From positions 868,001 through 932,000 of the forward strand of contig JAHEWK010000016.1 of NCBI GenBank assembly GCA_020740775.1: a stretch of 64,000 nucleotides of DNA, given 5' to 3'. Positions 43,834 to 54,978 of this stretch are shown in pieces. The notes under the pieces are model-generated. The model saw nothing but the letters and a program-made list of their open reading frames with translations. It did no database searches and was not told where the DNA came from. The position numbers and the translations under genes are program-made. Every line of letters begins with the position of its first letter. Position 1 is the first letter of the stretch. The DNA is from Ilyonectria destructans. Its lineage: Eukaryota; Ascomycota; Sordariomycetes; Hypocreales; Nectriaceae.

Positions 43834-45519
43834 ATGCGCTTCTCCACCCGCCTACAACTCGTAGGCCCTCTCTCTCTAGCCGCACTGTTTGCTGGCGGCC
43901 TACTCTTACTCCTTGTTGGCATCAACACACTCGCCGCTCCGACCGGAGACAGCCGCAAACCAGGGGAAGAGAGAGCTTTCGAATCCGACGTGTACGTCCA
44001 GTTTCTGTACGGCTCCCATCTCAGTGTCCAGGCCTGGTTAGCCATCGTTGGCATTGGCTTTGGGCTTCTGTCCTATGGATACAGGGAAACATATGCCCAT
44101 ATTTTCGACTGGTGGTGTAGTCGCCAATCCAAAGGACAGGCTGGACTCGACTATGCGCGATATCTAAACTCGCAGGCTCGAGCGCCCGTCCTTTACGGCT
44201 CCCGAGGTTTCGCTGGTTTCATTACTATACGATATTTTTTGATCCTGGCGAGCGTGGCTGCTTCAATTGGTTACAAGTTTGGCATCGTCCAGATTAGTGC
44301 CGACTCCTTCGATGTCTTCAACAACTACGTCTTTATAATGACTCCGCCGCCTCTAAATGGTCTCCACAACGGCGCCATTAGCCCATGGTTTAGCGATCAG
44401 CCGTCCTCCATGGGGGCTAATCAAGCTTTTAGTCACGAAGTCGTTGCGGGTGATGATGACACAGGTGTCGACGTACTTGAACCGCCATTGAGCATCATAA
44501 TGGCCGGGTGCTGGCAAGATGTTTCACATCTCTTCCAGCATTCTGACTGGGGACAAATGTATTCACGCGAAATTGTCATGGTGGCTAATAAGACAGAGGA
44601 GAAGGGCTCCTTCTTCATGACCACAAATCATACTGGATGGACACGTACGCAAACTTCCAATAGGACCTGGATTGGCAAGTCAGGACCTGACCAGGCGGTG
44701 GTGGACTATCGCATCGTGAAACCTGGCAAGGTGCAGATCCAATGGGCGCGACTTGGGTGCTGGTTCAGCGGTGAATGTGACAACAGCAGCGACTCAACCA
44801 ACCAGTCTGTAGCACATCGTCTAACATACACCATGCACTACGCGGTTGCGGAGGTTTCGAGGGAGCTCTACCAGGGAGGGTCTTTGCGGCTTACCGACGG
44901 AGGAGTAACAATCTTCTCCAACGATGAAAACCCCCCAGTCACGGAATATCGCAACGGCTCATTGCCACATTATGAGAACTGGGTGGATGCCATCATATCC
45001 AGCGACGAATCTTCCGTTTTGTACGGCGTCAGCGCCTTTGTTAGGGCTGTGATGGCAGGCTGGGCCTCAGTAGGAGTGGATAAGTTTGACGGGCGAGGGA
45101 TTGCGATTTTGAATCCAGAGGATGAGCCATTTGGCACCGAAGAAACACAGAAAGGCCTCCTCGCCTCGACCTACCATCTCAATATTACGGAGTACCCCTT
45201 CTTCAAAGGAGTTCGATCCGCGACGTTGACGGGGTGTTATCGTACTGCGGCGTATCTGTTCATACTCTTAGGAGTCATCTCCTTTCTTGTCGGGCTATTT
45301 CGAATCTGGCTAGGCCCGCCTTCAGTTACTTCTTGGATGGGCCAGCATGTGTATCTGGCTCTAGGCGGTGCGGTGTCGATAGAAGGGAACCCAGATGATC
45401 TAGCTACGGGCTATAAGGCTGCGCCACGGGGGCTTGGGAGATTGCGATTGACATCCGATGCGACGCTTTCTTCGCACCTGCTGAGAGTTGCAAAGCGGGA
45501 GGATGAACCTGACGCATAA
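43834..45519 (+). CDS. Fungal membrane protein of unknown function
   Basis: Single-exon protein of 561 aa starting in a GCCGCCATG context. TM segments are seen at about 8-30, 68-85 and 128-150. A long, probably extracytoplasmic region follows (about 155-465) with several N-glycosylation sequons (NKT, NHT, NRT, NSS, NQS, NGS, NIT) and Cys pairs. A final TM is at about 475-500 (AAYLFILLGVISFLVGLFRI), and the C-terminal tail is cytosolic. This topology is common in an uncharacterised family of ascomycete surface proteins. No catalytic motif recognised. Confidence 0.8.
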   Translation: MRFSTRLQLVGPLSLAALFAGGLLLLLVGINTLAAPTGDSRKPGEERAFESDVYVQFLYGSHLSVQAWLAIVGIGFGLLSYGYRETYAHIFDWWCSRQSKGQAGLDYARYLNSQARAPVLYGSRGFAGFITIRYFLILASVAASIGYKFGIVQISADSFDVFNNYVFIMTPPPLNGLHNGAISPWFSDQPSSMGANQAFSHEVVAGDDDTGVDVLEPPLSIIMAGCWQDVSHLFQHSDWGQMYSREIVMVANKTEEKGSFFMTTNHTGWTRTQTSNRTWIGKSGPDQAVVDYRIVKPGKVQIQWARLGCWFSGECDNSSDSTNQSVAHRLTYTMHYAVAEVSRELYQGGSLRLTDGGVTIFSNDENPPVTEYRNGSLPHYENWVDAIISSDESSVLYGVSAFVRAVMAGWASVGVDKFDGRGIAILNPEDEPFGTEETQKGLLASTYHLNITEYPFFKGVRSATLTGCYRTAAYLFILLGVISFLVGLFRIWLGPPSVTSWMGQHVYLALGGAVSIEGNPDDLATGYKAAPRGLGRLRLTSDATLSSHLLRVAKREDEPDA

Positions 45520-46258
45520 ATTTGCGCATCATGGTAGATATAATGAGTGCGCATACTGCAGAGTAGTTTCGGTCTCACTAATTGCTAAAGCTAAATACAA
45601 ACATGAAGAAGATTCATAGGTATTGAATAGCAACGATGCATTCAATAAGAGATCAATCACAATGTTTGCAGCGGTGGCAGTTGATAGAATAGTTGGGGAC
45701 ATTGAGCAAGTTCGGACTGAGTTCGGGGCTACACGGTTCCTCTTCCGGACTGTAGTGCTACTATATAACCCTATACAGGTTCAGATAGATTATGAGTGAA
45801 AAATAAAAAATAGATCCCAGGGCCAGGGCTTCAGCACCAATGAAGCATTTAAGCTCTATTTATTTAGTTCGTGGTCCTCGCCTTGTTGAACTCGAGGTAG
45901 CAACTTGATATATACTTTTAAGTTAGTAGAAGGAATTTGGTACCTACATATCGCGATTAAGAAGGATGATCTCAGTAGCCAGTAGAGCCTATAACCAGAA
46001 AAATGGAAGAGAAATATTCGGTCAAGTCACATCTAGGAGAGGAATAAAGAGGCACGGGTTATAGACAGACAAGGATAGTGACATAAGTGTAGTTCATACC
46101 TAAATACACGAATTGAAGCAACCATACAAGCCAACAACTCAGCCCACAAAGTACTAGGAATCAAACAGCCCAAGAGCGATCCTCTCCCTGACATGAATGA
46201 AATCTCCCAGGTCCAGCACAACCCACTCTGAAAATCTCGTCTAAGAGATCTTGACACC
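45520..46258. other. AT-rich intergenic region
   Basis: No gene. The sequence from 45560 to 45920 is AT-rich with scattered TATA/ATAA strings. It holds the 3' side of the converging membrane-protein and G1 peptidase genes. Confidence 0.4.
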
Positions 46259-47144
46259 TTAACCAGTGTAGTCGCAGTAGACCTCGTAGGTTCCAGAAGT
46301 TCCGCAGTCGGTCAAAATCTTGCTGTTCTGGCGAATGTCGATAATGGTGGCTCCCGAAACGCCGACAGTGCTACCACTAGTCGTAGTGGCCTTGGCGTTG
46401 GTAAAAACGAACTCACCAAAGTTGGCAAAGGGCACAAGACTGCTGCCAGACTGGAAGTCCTCCACAATCCACTCGGCATTGGTCTCGCACAGGCTCGCCG
46501 TTTGGCTACTGAAAGAATGGCTGGTGGACTTGCCGGTGGTTAAGTTTTCAATGGTAGCCTTTCCAGCCGTCTTTGAGGTGGCCGCGACGGTCATTCTGAT
46601 GGAATCGCCAGCAGAAATAGCAAATCCAGTGAATGTATAAGAGTCTGCATAGGTGAAAGGTTAGAGGCACAATTTCAGTTAATGATCAAGTATATAACTC
46701 ACAATCAGGGTACCACTCGTACCATGCCTCGTAAATGTACGAGGTACCTTGAATTCCGACATCAATACCAGTCTGGAGGATGGCAGTCTCGCAAGTGTCG
46801 CCATCAAGACCAACCCATGCAGAGGCATAGTAAGTGGTCCTGGAGCTGCCACCACTGGGAATGCTGGGCTTAGGGACGGTCACAGTTCCGGTAACAGAAT
46901 TGTATCCAGTACCAATGAGGACAGCACCAGCCCAGTTGGTCGAGTACTCGGCGTAGGAGGTGTTGGCCAACTCAGTCAGTGAACCATCGGTGTCAACTGC
47001 AGGGAACCTGAGGTTGGAGTTCCTGTTTCCAGCGGAGCGAACGGCAAGCTTCTCGACATTGCGGGCACGTCGTGCCTCTGTACCAAGGGCCGCGAGGGAG
47101 CCGCTGGCGAAAAGAAGAGTTGAAACAAGACCGGAAGTCTTCAT
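46259..47144 (-). CDS. Secreted G1 glutamic peptidase (eqolisin, aspergillopepsin II-like)
   Basis: Acid endopeptidase secreted for extracellular protein digestion. Minus-strand exons are 46703-47144 and 46259-46644 (58-nt intron, phase 1), 828 nt and 275 aa. A signal peptide covers about 1-20, and a basic propeptide follows to about 45-60. The mature part shows YSTNWAGAVL, YYASAWVGLDGDTCETAILQ with the catalytic Gln124, and TNAEWIVEDF with the catalytic Glu205. Cys pairs and the beta-sandwich length agree with family G1. A TATAAAT on the minus strand at about 47244-47250 lies 100 bases upstream of the start. Confidence 0.93.
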
Positions 47145-48482
47145 GTTGGCAGTAATAAGACTTGAAGAGTGATAGAGAGGACTGTGCTGTGCTGGAGCTA
47201 ATGAGGATGAAGGTGAACATCGAAAAGATCAGAAGCCTTCTCATTTATACTTGAAGATACCCTCGTTGTATGGATACTGAGGCAATCATTCCACTTCCTC
47301 CGTTGAACGTCGGATGGAATCTTGGCATCCAAAAGTTCCAGTTCGACGGACCTATTGCCTCCTAGAACAATATCACCGAGTGACGCGCATTCTCTCCCGA
47401 CGTTCTCTTCATCCATTTTAAGAAGGTGGAGGGCCAGGAACTTATGGCGGTTGCAGTTTAGACTGAACCCATACGCGTTTGTGATTGAATATAGTCTACT
47501 TACTGAAATATGTAGCCTTGTCATTTTTGCTCTTTATTTGGCTGTGTTATGAGTCGAACTAGTAGAAATAAGTTACTTCCATTCCCCACGTAGCATGTAT
47601 CTTGCCCTCTATCTCACATGAGGGCCACTTTTTGACTAGCCTGTGTTGGAAACTCAATATGCATTCTACATCTTATCCGTTGTCGTCCGGGGTGACTGGG
47701 GTCATTGGATAGATCGGCACTGGTGGTTCGGAAAATGGAAATCGACCCCGGCTCCCTACCCCGGCCTCTATTCCGAAAGCGAGGCCTGAAGAAAGCCGTG
47801 CCAAGGTGCCAAGGACCCGCGAGCCGGGCCAGAGTGTAGAGCCAAGACATTGAAATGCACAATTGACGTCTTGGCATATTTTAGAGGATTGATGATGAGA
47901 AATATCTTCATTAATAACGTCAAAATTGGTTTGCGCTGCAGTCGTTATATTTTCTAGCGTGTTTATTGATGTACATTGTCCATTGTCCATTGTTGCTATG
48001 AGCTGATAGCTATCTTCGCTGCCCCGGCAGGCTTGTTTGTCCCATGCGTATTGAGCAAGGGCCGAATGAAGTTCATCGTGCAATGTTGAGATAGACAACC
48101 TCCTCCTCCGAATGGTTGATGCTACATTTCAAAGATCAAAAGTGCCTATGCTGCCTTGTTTGGGACCGTGAAGGCCTCGCCCTCCGGTGTCCAAGTCGGT
48201 TTTCGGAAGGTGGACGGATCTCGGCACAGCGATGGTCAACTGATCGAGATAGCCCTCAAAGACAACCCCACGTATCAACGCACGCCGCGCTCGAAGCCGT
48301 CCGTCCACAGAACATCCCTGTTAGAGCCGATAAACAAGGATTTATGCTTGATAGCAATTGAACCCCACCTTAATCACCTCACGCCGGCCCGTTCCGACAA
48401 ATACCGTGAGCACTTGGAAACTGGATTATGCCTGTCAAACCAAGGTGACGGGTAATACGAATTGGATACGCGGATACCTTTG
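47145..48482. other. Intergenic region with one weak ORF
   Basis: Promoter of the G1 peptidase gene at the left. A minus frame at 47673-48098 (141 codons, CQDVNCAFQCLGSTLWPGSR inside) could be a gene fragment but has no recognised domain or signal peptide. Plus frames at 48116-48455 are shadows. Confidence 0.35.
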
Positions 48483-49024
48483 TTAAATGCCGTAAGTAAG
48501 CACTGTAATATCATCTGCCGACCGTTTGTGGATAGAAGAGTCGTCAGGTATTATCTCAGCATTTCTTTCTGTCCTATCTGGTTTTTGCTCCGCATGGCCG
48601 GCGACCCATATATCGCGGAGCTCTTGGTGGAATGGATTTGCGCCTCGAACAGCTGTGCGGAAAACGTCGCAGTCAAAATTCCGTCTCTCAATCCCTGCAT
48701 TATTTTGGTGAGCTGTTCTGGGGTTTTAATCCTGCATTTGGACGACGAATGCAATCCAGCTCCCAGCTTGTGTCCGGAGTCATGAGAGGGGTATAGTTGC
48801 TGGACACCAAACCCCGGACCAAGGCATATTGCTGTGGTATAGAATTCACTCTCACTTGCGGCTTGAAATACGAACTTGGATACTTGCCGATCGGGAGATG
48901 AACCTATCGTTTCTGCTTTGGCGTCCAGTTCCAATGCCATGCGAATGGTGTAGTAGTGATGCGCTTTTCCACGATGGAGAATAAAGAGATTGAGGATAAT
49001 AGAAATAATAAAAATGGACAACAT
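48483..49024 (-). CDS. Hypothetical membrane-anchored or secreted protein, one frame break
   Basis: The minus frame begins MLSIFIISIILNLFILHRG, a strong signal anchor or signal peptide, and continues with FYTTAICLGPGFGVQQLYPS, LGAGLHSSSKCRIKTPEQL and FEAQIHSTKSSAIYGSPAMR. The frame then changes at an A5 run (T5 on plus, 48582-48586). The other frame continues with DRTERNAEIIPDDSSIHKRS and ends at a TAA (48483-48485). The 542-nt span is one base short of a full frame; with it the product would be 180 aa. A start at MALELDAKAE is also possible. No family recognised. Confidence 0.45.
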
Positions 49025-50196
49025 ATTATAGGTACTGCTATTGATGTGATTGGATCAAACTATGCAAGAGGCTATAATACTATAAATTGAGCTGCTAGTG
49101 ACGATGCTTACTGATAAAGGTGCGCAATCTATCCTCTTGTACCCAAAACCTGCCCTGTGAGTTTCCAAAACTGACTAATCAGAGTGAACCAACAGGTCTA
49201 AGCAAGCGGAACTTCCTGTTGAAGGCAGCCCACCGTGGATTCCTTCCTATCAAGAGTAAGGAATCTATATATCCTATTTCCCCCAAACCTAAGGGTCACT
49301 AACAAGTCCCTCGCCTGACTAGTTGTTCCTGAAGTATTCCAAAGCGCACAAGTAGATTCGCTATTAATCTTGACGTTATATTCTTTTTCTCTCGACAAAA
49401 TCAGTCGTCTTTACAAGCCGATATCCGGATCAACCCCTGCGGATTGATCGCCCATGAGTGGACCCACACGGAGCCAGGACGGTTCGGGCATTCCATACCG
49501 CGGGTATGACTTATGATGGCGGTAAATAGGGGTTCTCAGTATGTCTATGATAAATTGAGAAAGGAGATCCGTTGAATTATGCCTTATAAAGTCCCCACCA
49601 GTAGTTAGGCGCACCAAGTAGCGGGGACCGGCTAATGACAGGCTGCCATAACGAACCTGCCTAACTCGAGAACCAGCCGTCCATTCCTAGTATTATTATC
49701 TTTTAGCGAGAATATGTAGTTTTGATTGATATCTTATTGTCATTGTCATTTTGTAGTCGGGATCTAGGCGGGCTACGAGTCATGACTGGAGTGAAGGGGA
49801 ACTGGCATCAGTTTCATGCTGCACCAGTCCAATATCAGATATGGAGGGGTGCCATAATAACCCAAAGGCTAGCCTAAAACGCTAAATATGATAAATATGA
49901 TAAATATGATAAATATGATAAATATGATAAATATGATAAATATGATAAATATGATAAATATGATAAATATGATAAATATGATAAATATGATATTTAAATA
50001 CCTTAATTGAAAGGGACAATACTACGAATTAGGTTCTTCGATATTCGAACATTTGCTACTACGTGTAAGGTAGTGACGACATATATGCGAATAAAGTACT
50101 TCATATATACATTCTCTACTGATAAAATAAGCCTAGAGCGATTTTATTGGTGCGTGTAGGATGATATGCCATTGGCACAACTCGAATTGTTCCATC
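49025..50196. other. AT-rich intergenic region with minisatellite
   Basis: No gene seen. Contains the 9-bp tandem repeat listed separately and AT-rich sequence to about 50140. Confidence 0.45.
49883..49991. repeat. Perfect 9-bp minisatellite, about 12 copies
   Basis: TAAATATGA repeated head to tail about 12 times without interruption, followed by TATTTAAATACC. No ORF spans it. Confidence 0.95.
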
Positions 50197-52169
50197 CTAC
50201 TCTCGGCAAGCTGTGAAATCTTTAAGGCCAGCATCCGGCACGGTCGCCTTCGGCAAACAGAAGTCCACATCCTCTCCCTTCAGCTCGTCAAATACCAGTG
50301 AATATTCACGCTGAGCTATGATTAGCATATAGTTCAACTAAGCCAGAGAGCATAACGCGGAGTACTTGGTGTAGACAGATGACTGGAGGGAACATACCTT
50401 TGCAATATGGACAAACTCGTTATAGATGCCATCCTCCTTCATTTTCTGCCGAACGAGGTCGGTGACGCCACCTAGTAGGGCCACTACAGTGGTGACCTTG
50501 CTGTCCCAGGTTAATAGGGCCGAGACTAATTCGCCATCTACCCTCGTAGACTCGGTACTTCCGTAGGGGTCTACAGTTTCGTATAAGCATTTACTCTGGA
50601 AACAAGAGACTGGGATGCTGTCAACTTACTCTGCATCTTCTTTCCAACAATCATGTTTCTCCACCAAGCGAGGCCTACGGCCTTGTCAAACATAACGGTC
50701 GGGAAAACACTGTACGGGGTGATGACATCATGTTCCTGTTCCGTTTGACTTGCCACCGACGGGATGCCAGCCGGAGAAATGTAACCAATGATGGTGTCTG
50801 TCTTAGGGTCGGTCGAGTTGTTGACCGACGCGTACATCCCTGGAACCTTGGTGACAACCGAGTTGCAGGTCCGAACGCGTTCTCCGTTTTTGAAGAGGCG
50901 ACTAAGAAAGTGATATCAGTAGGAGCTATTATGTACTATGACGCGAAACTTACTGGATAATGTCGACATCGTAGTAAGGCAACTCAAGCTGGTTCCAGAT
51001 CTCGTGGCTGGAGAACCAAAAACCTGTGCATAACAGTTAGAGATATTTACTTGGAACACAATGGAAGGAGACAAAAGTCCACTCGCCTTTTCGAACCGTA
51101 ATCGGGCCAACCCCTCCCATATTATACTCGGCACTCTCCAGCTTTGGACGCTTGTATTCCCAGAGCTTCTGCTTCTCCTTCTTCGACAAGTCCCCGAAGA
51201 ACTGCAAGAAGTACGTCAAGAGTTCGCCTTCATATGGGTCATCGAGATACGTTGGCGTTTCGCATTTGTAGCTCTGCTTCGAATCGTGGATCGGCAAAGT
51301 CTGGTCTGCAATTGAAGTGACCGCGCAGACTTTCCCATCGCCAATGTGGAAGATGTCGGCTGCTGTTGACGCGACATAGTCGAGCCAATCCTGCCAGCCG
51401 TTGGCAATCTTGGTAAACTTTGACTTGTGTTGGCTCCTGAGGGCTTCGACACAGCCATAAACGGCCCAGATGAGTTCTCTTGAAGAATAACATTAGACTT
51501 GTCTCGGGATGCTGAAAGACTCTTGCTTACCCGTTATCTAAACCGGGGACCCTGTTGACCCAGTCGTCGGTTGGCCTTATGGCATCCTCGTCGGTTAGCA
51601 TCCAAGGCAAAAAGCCACCAAAGCCAGGGAACGTCTCATTGAATTGAAGGTAGGTCTTCAATTTGACTTCCATGATGGAGGCTGCAAAAGCGGGAGCTGC
51701 CTTGAGGTCATTGGGAGTCAAAAATCTGGCAGCCTCTCGAGAACCGGCGATCGCCTGGGCATAGAGAATAATTTGGAGCGCCTATTCGTGATCACAATAA
51801 GCAACAGTGCACATAACGCTGAGGAAAATTTGGTGATGTATCTAAACTGACCTCTTTGCTTGCGGCGCTGAAAGGGTGTTTCGTAGTGCGCTTGCCGGTG
51901 ACCCAATCGATCTGCGTCCCGTCATAGGACATGCCATTTTTGGTGTTGTAGGCTACGTCGTTTTGGTGGAACTTTCCCTCCCAGTACAATAGATCCCAGA
52001 TGAAGTCATCCGTTCGATCGAGCACATCTTGCTGGGACCATTCGAGACCGAATCGGCAGGATGGCTTTTGGCTACCTTTATACCCCGACCTCTCTTCGTG
52101 GGCTGGCAGAGCGGTTGCAACAGAGGCCCAAGCCAGGGATAAAAGAGAGCTAGTCTGGCCGAACTTCAT
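50197..52169 (-). CDS. Secreted endo-beta-1,2-glucanase-like protein (GH162-like), one frame break
   Basis: Seven minus-strand exons: 51852-52169, 51531-51781, 51087-51478, 50954-51023, 50630-50901, 50398-50571 and 50197-50310. A signal peptide (MKFGQTSSLLSLAWASVATA) starts the protein. Family-like blocks are NETFPGFGGFLPWM, DDWVNRVPGLDNGELIWAVY, LDDPYEGELLTYFLQFFGDL, GFWFSSHEIWNQLELPYYDV, RVRTCNSVVTKVPGMYASVN, SQTEQEHDVITPYSVFPTVM and the C-terminal KGEDVDFCLP. From memory these match the fungal beta-1,2-glucanase family GH162, whose products are sophorose and larger sophoro-oligosaccharides. Intron 3 is GC-AG. The exon sum is 1591 nt, one base too many: a GGGCCC at 50517-50522 carries one extra base, and without it 529 aa would be encoded. 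A TATATAAG lies about 100 bases upstream of the start. Confidence 0.7.
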
Positions 52170-52617
52170 GACGATGGTGATGTAAGGCAATATCAAGAAG
52201 TGGCCTTTGGAGATTGTGGAGTTGCATGCAGGTCATTGACAGTGACGGTATTGTTAGTCGGCCCTTATATACATATCCCCTCGCATCGACATTGAATCAT
52301 GGCCCGAGAAGCGTAGGTTTATTCCAAGGATGCCACCCATGTCCACGTTCCTGGGCCGACTTCAATTTGAGTCTTCCCCAGGTCGTTACCCCGCCACATT
52401 TGTGCGTCTAGCTCGTCTCGTCCAGGATCTACACGGGGAATAGGAGAAATGACTGTTGAATTGCGGGGGACTCGATCAGCAGACGAGTCGCGCCAGCCGA
52501 GGCATTTAGCCGTGAGTAAAGTATTTGACCGGCGCAAATCCCCGCTCTCTCGATTGAAGCAACAAAACGCCTCGCGCCCTTTTCTCCGGCTCCTCAGAAT
52601 GCGCGAAATCGCCTGCC
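52170..52617. promoter_or_regulatory. Divergent promoter: GH162-like gene / Zn2Cys6 regulator
   Basis: 448 bases between two divergent ATGs. Three CreA/Cre1-type sites (SYGGRG) occur: GCGGGG on the reverse strand at 52389-52394 and 52540-52545, and on the forward strand at 52463-52468. About two are expected by chance in this length, so the sites alone prove nothing. Confidence 0.45.
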
Positions 52618-54580
52618 ATGGCAATGGATCGCAGTCCCACATCGGCCTCGCCTCGTTCCCAGGCCATTGTCCCGCCTCACCGACCCCCTACGAGCAGGGC
52701 CTGTGATCGCTGTCGGCGCCGAAAGGCCAGGGTAAGACGTCGGTGGCGTCGGGGAAACTGGAAATTGAGCGGCTTCAACTGATCATGACGGCAGTGTGAC
52801 TTTGCAGAGTCTGGCCGGCGCTGCACCAACTGCCGCGAATCAGGCCAGCAGTGCTCCTTCGACTTGCCCCTGGCTCGTCGTGGCCCCAAAACCCGGAGGC
52901 GGAATGCCAACTCTGCACTTCAATCTGTCGATCCTCCGCCTGTTGGTGACAGTTCCGCTCTGTCGTTCCCCGGATCGAACCCCACCGCGGAATTGACCCT
53001 TGTCGACTCCTCCGCAACATCGGGTCCTTCCTCGGCCCATTGGGAAGCCTCTCATGCCCTGAATGTCGATCCAGCTCTGTCGCCGCAAACGATCCACAGC
53101 TCCGTATCCGACGCCGCCATCACCCCCAGTCAATCGGCCCTGCAACGCTGGCACAACCTCTCTCGAGCGTTGGCGTTTCTCACAGCTGATCTCAATCAAC
53201 TGGTGACGCGCTGTTTTGATCTGTTCTTCGAGTACCTCTATCCGCTCACGCCGCTGGTGCATGAACCGAGCCTGCGAGATGCATTGGCCTTCTTCGTCAC
53301 CCAAGCCGCCACCGGTTTCTCCCCAGCCAGCAACCCAACCAGCATCAGTGGTCGCTTGGAAACATGGCCAGATGCTACTTTCACCTTGATCACGGCGGTT
53401 TGCGCCGAGGCTGCTTTTTTGTTACCAAAGGACTTGTTTCCCGAAGGACAGTCTGTGGCTGACATCTTCCTCAAGTCGTCGCGCAGTTGTCTCAACCATT
53501 ACTTGGAAGCGGACCTTGAAAGCCCCAACGCCAACTCCATCGCCATTCGATACTTCCATTCCAATTGTCTGCACGCAGCCGGAAAGCCGAAGTACTCATG
53601 GCACATCTTCGGAGAGGCAACCCGACTTGCTCAGGTCATGCAGCTTCACGAGGAGACATCTCTAGAGGGTCTGTTTCCAATAGAGGCCGAACTTCGCCGG
53701 CGTGCATTCTGGATTGTGTACATGGGCGACAAATCAGCCGCTATTTTAAACAATCGCCCCATAACGATCCACCAGTTCTCATTCGAGTCGGGCATTACAA
53801 CTGCATATCCGACAGGGATTGAGGACGAGTCTTCCATTGGTGTCTCGCCGGGGTCTGTTGCCCCGACGCCAGAAACGACAAGGAAAACATTCATTGCTGG
53901 GTTCAATGCAAACCTCCGCTTGTGGCAAACTGCCTCAAATCTCCTCCTTCAAATGAGACTCATTCAGGATCAAGAGCAACATGATCTCTCCCTGCCAGGC
54001 CATCCGCCGCTTCCCACCCCCGAAGACAGAAGTCGCCTGGACGCACTTTACATCCAGTTCATCACATGCCTTGACGATCTGCCTCCGTATTTGCAATCAT
54101 ATACATTCGCCGCCATTGCTGGGGCGGGGAAAGAAGCAACGAAACAGAATCAATTCATCATACAATGTGCTAACCTTCAGGTCTCAATGCACTGCCTGCG
54201 AATGGTCATCACGCAGAAGTTCGAGGAGCGCTCCTTCTTCTCAACTGGAGTGGAACAAGCCGACCTGCGCAAGACAGAGATCGCCCGAGATATGTTGCGT
54301 GTGATACATGAGGCTCCTTTCTGGTCGTTACAGGTTAACGGCGAACCATACGTAAGGAGCCATAGGTCCACCTGGACTCAAGAGTAAAGAACTGACGTTT
54401 TCATAGGTAGAAAAGATTCGACTTATTGGAGCCAGTCTACTGGAAATCATCCACCGGAACAGGACTTCGCCGATAGCTACACGTGCTCGGAGTGATTTTA
54501 CCGTTCTTCTTGATCTCCTCACGAGGTTGGATTCTAAGGCTTCGGATGCTTTGCGAAATAACTCGACGTGGGTTGTTTAA
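52618..54580 (+). CDS. Zn2Cys6 transcription factor of the beta-glucoside locus
   Basis: Nuclear regulator of 614 aa. Exons are 52618-52731, 52795-54351 and 54407-54580 (introns 63 and 55 nt, phase 0). The binuclear cluster is split by intron 1: Cys29, Cys32, then Cys39, 48, 51 and 58, with a long eight-residue loop between the third and fourth Cys. A fungal_trans domain follows, with FFEYLYPLTPLVHEPSLRDA, YFHSNCLHAAGKPKYSWHIF and ELRRRAFWIVYMGDKSAAIL. The gene shares its promoter region with the GH162-like gene and converges on the sugar porter, which suggests it regulates this local set. That role is inferred from position only. Confidence 0.88.
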
Positions 54581-54978
54581 GCTTGATTGAATATGCGTAA
54601 TGACCAGCAAAGAGGAAGCTTCGAGTACCAAAATTGGCCAGTTTTGATGTGGTTCGCTGGCGTGTATTATCATGTGTTATTTTAATCTTTTTAGAATGGG
54701 ATGCAACCCGTATGCCTCACGACTTCAATAACGTGTCAATATGGATATAAAGCAGAATACGCTCCGAAATGATGGCATCGTCGTTGTTTCATACTCTATG
54801 AGTGCTTACATTTTCGCGGTGCAATAAACGAGTGCACAGAGCGTGGAGTATTATTTAACACAGAATGACAGCATGGTGGCACCGTGCTGTCACTCAATTG
54901 TATTGCTAAATTGACCCGAAAGGAACAGTGACCGAAGAATCGCCACATTGAAATAAATGTGGTACAGGGTTCAAGGCT
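54581..54978. other. Convergent 3' region
   Basis: AT-rich spacer between the regulator and the sugar-porter stop codons, presumably both 3' UTRs. No ORF of note. Confidence 0.5.
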
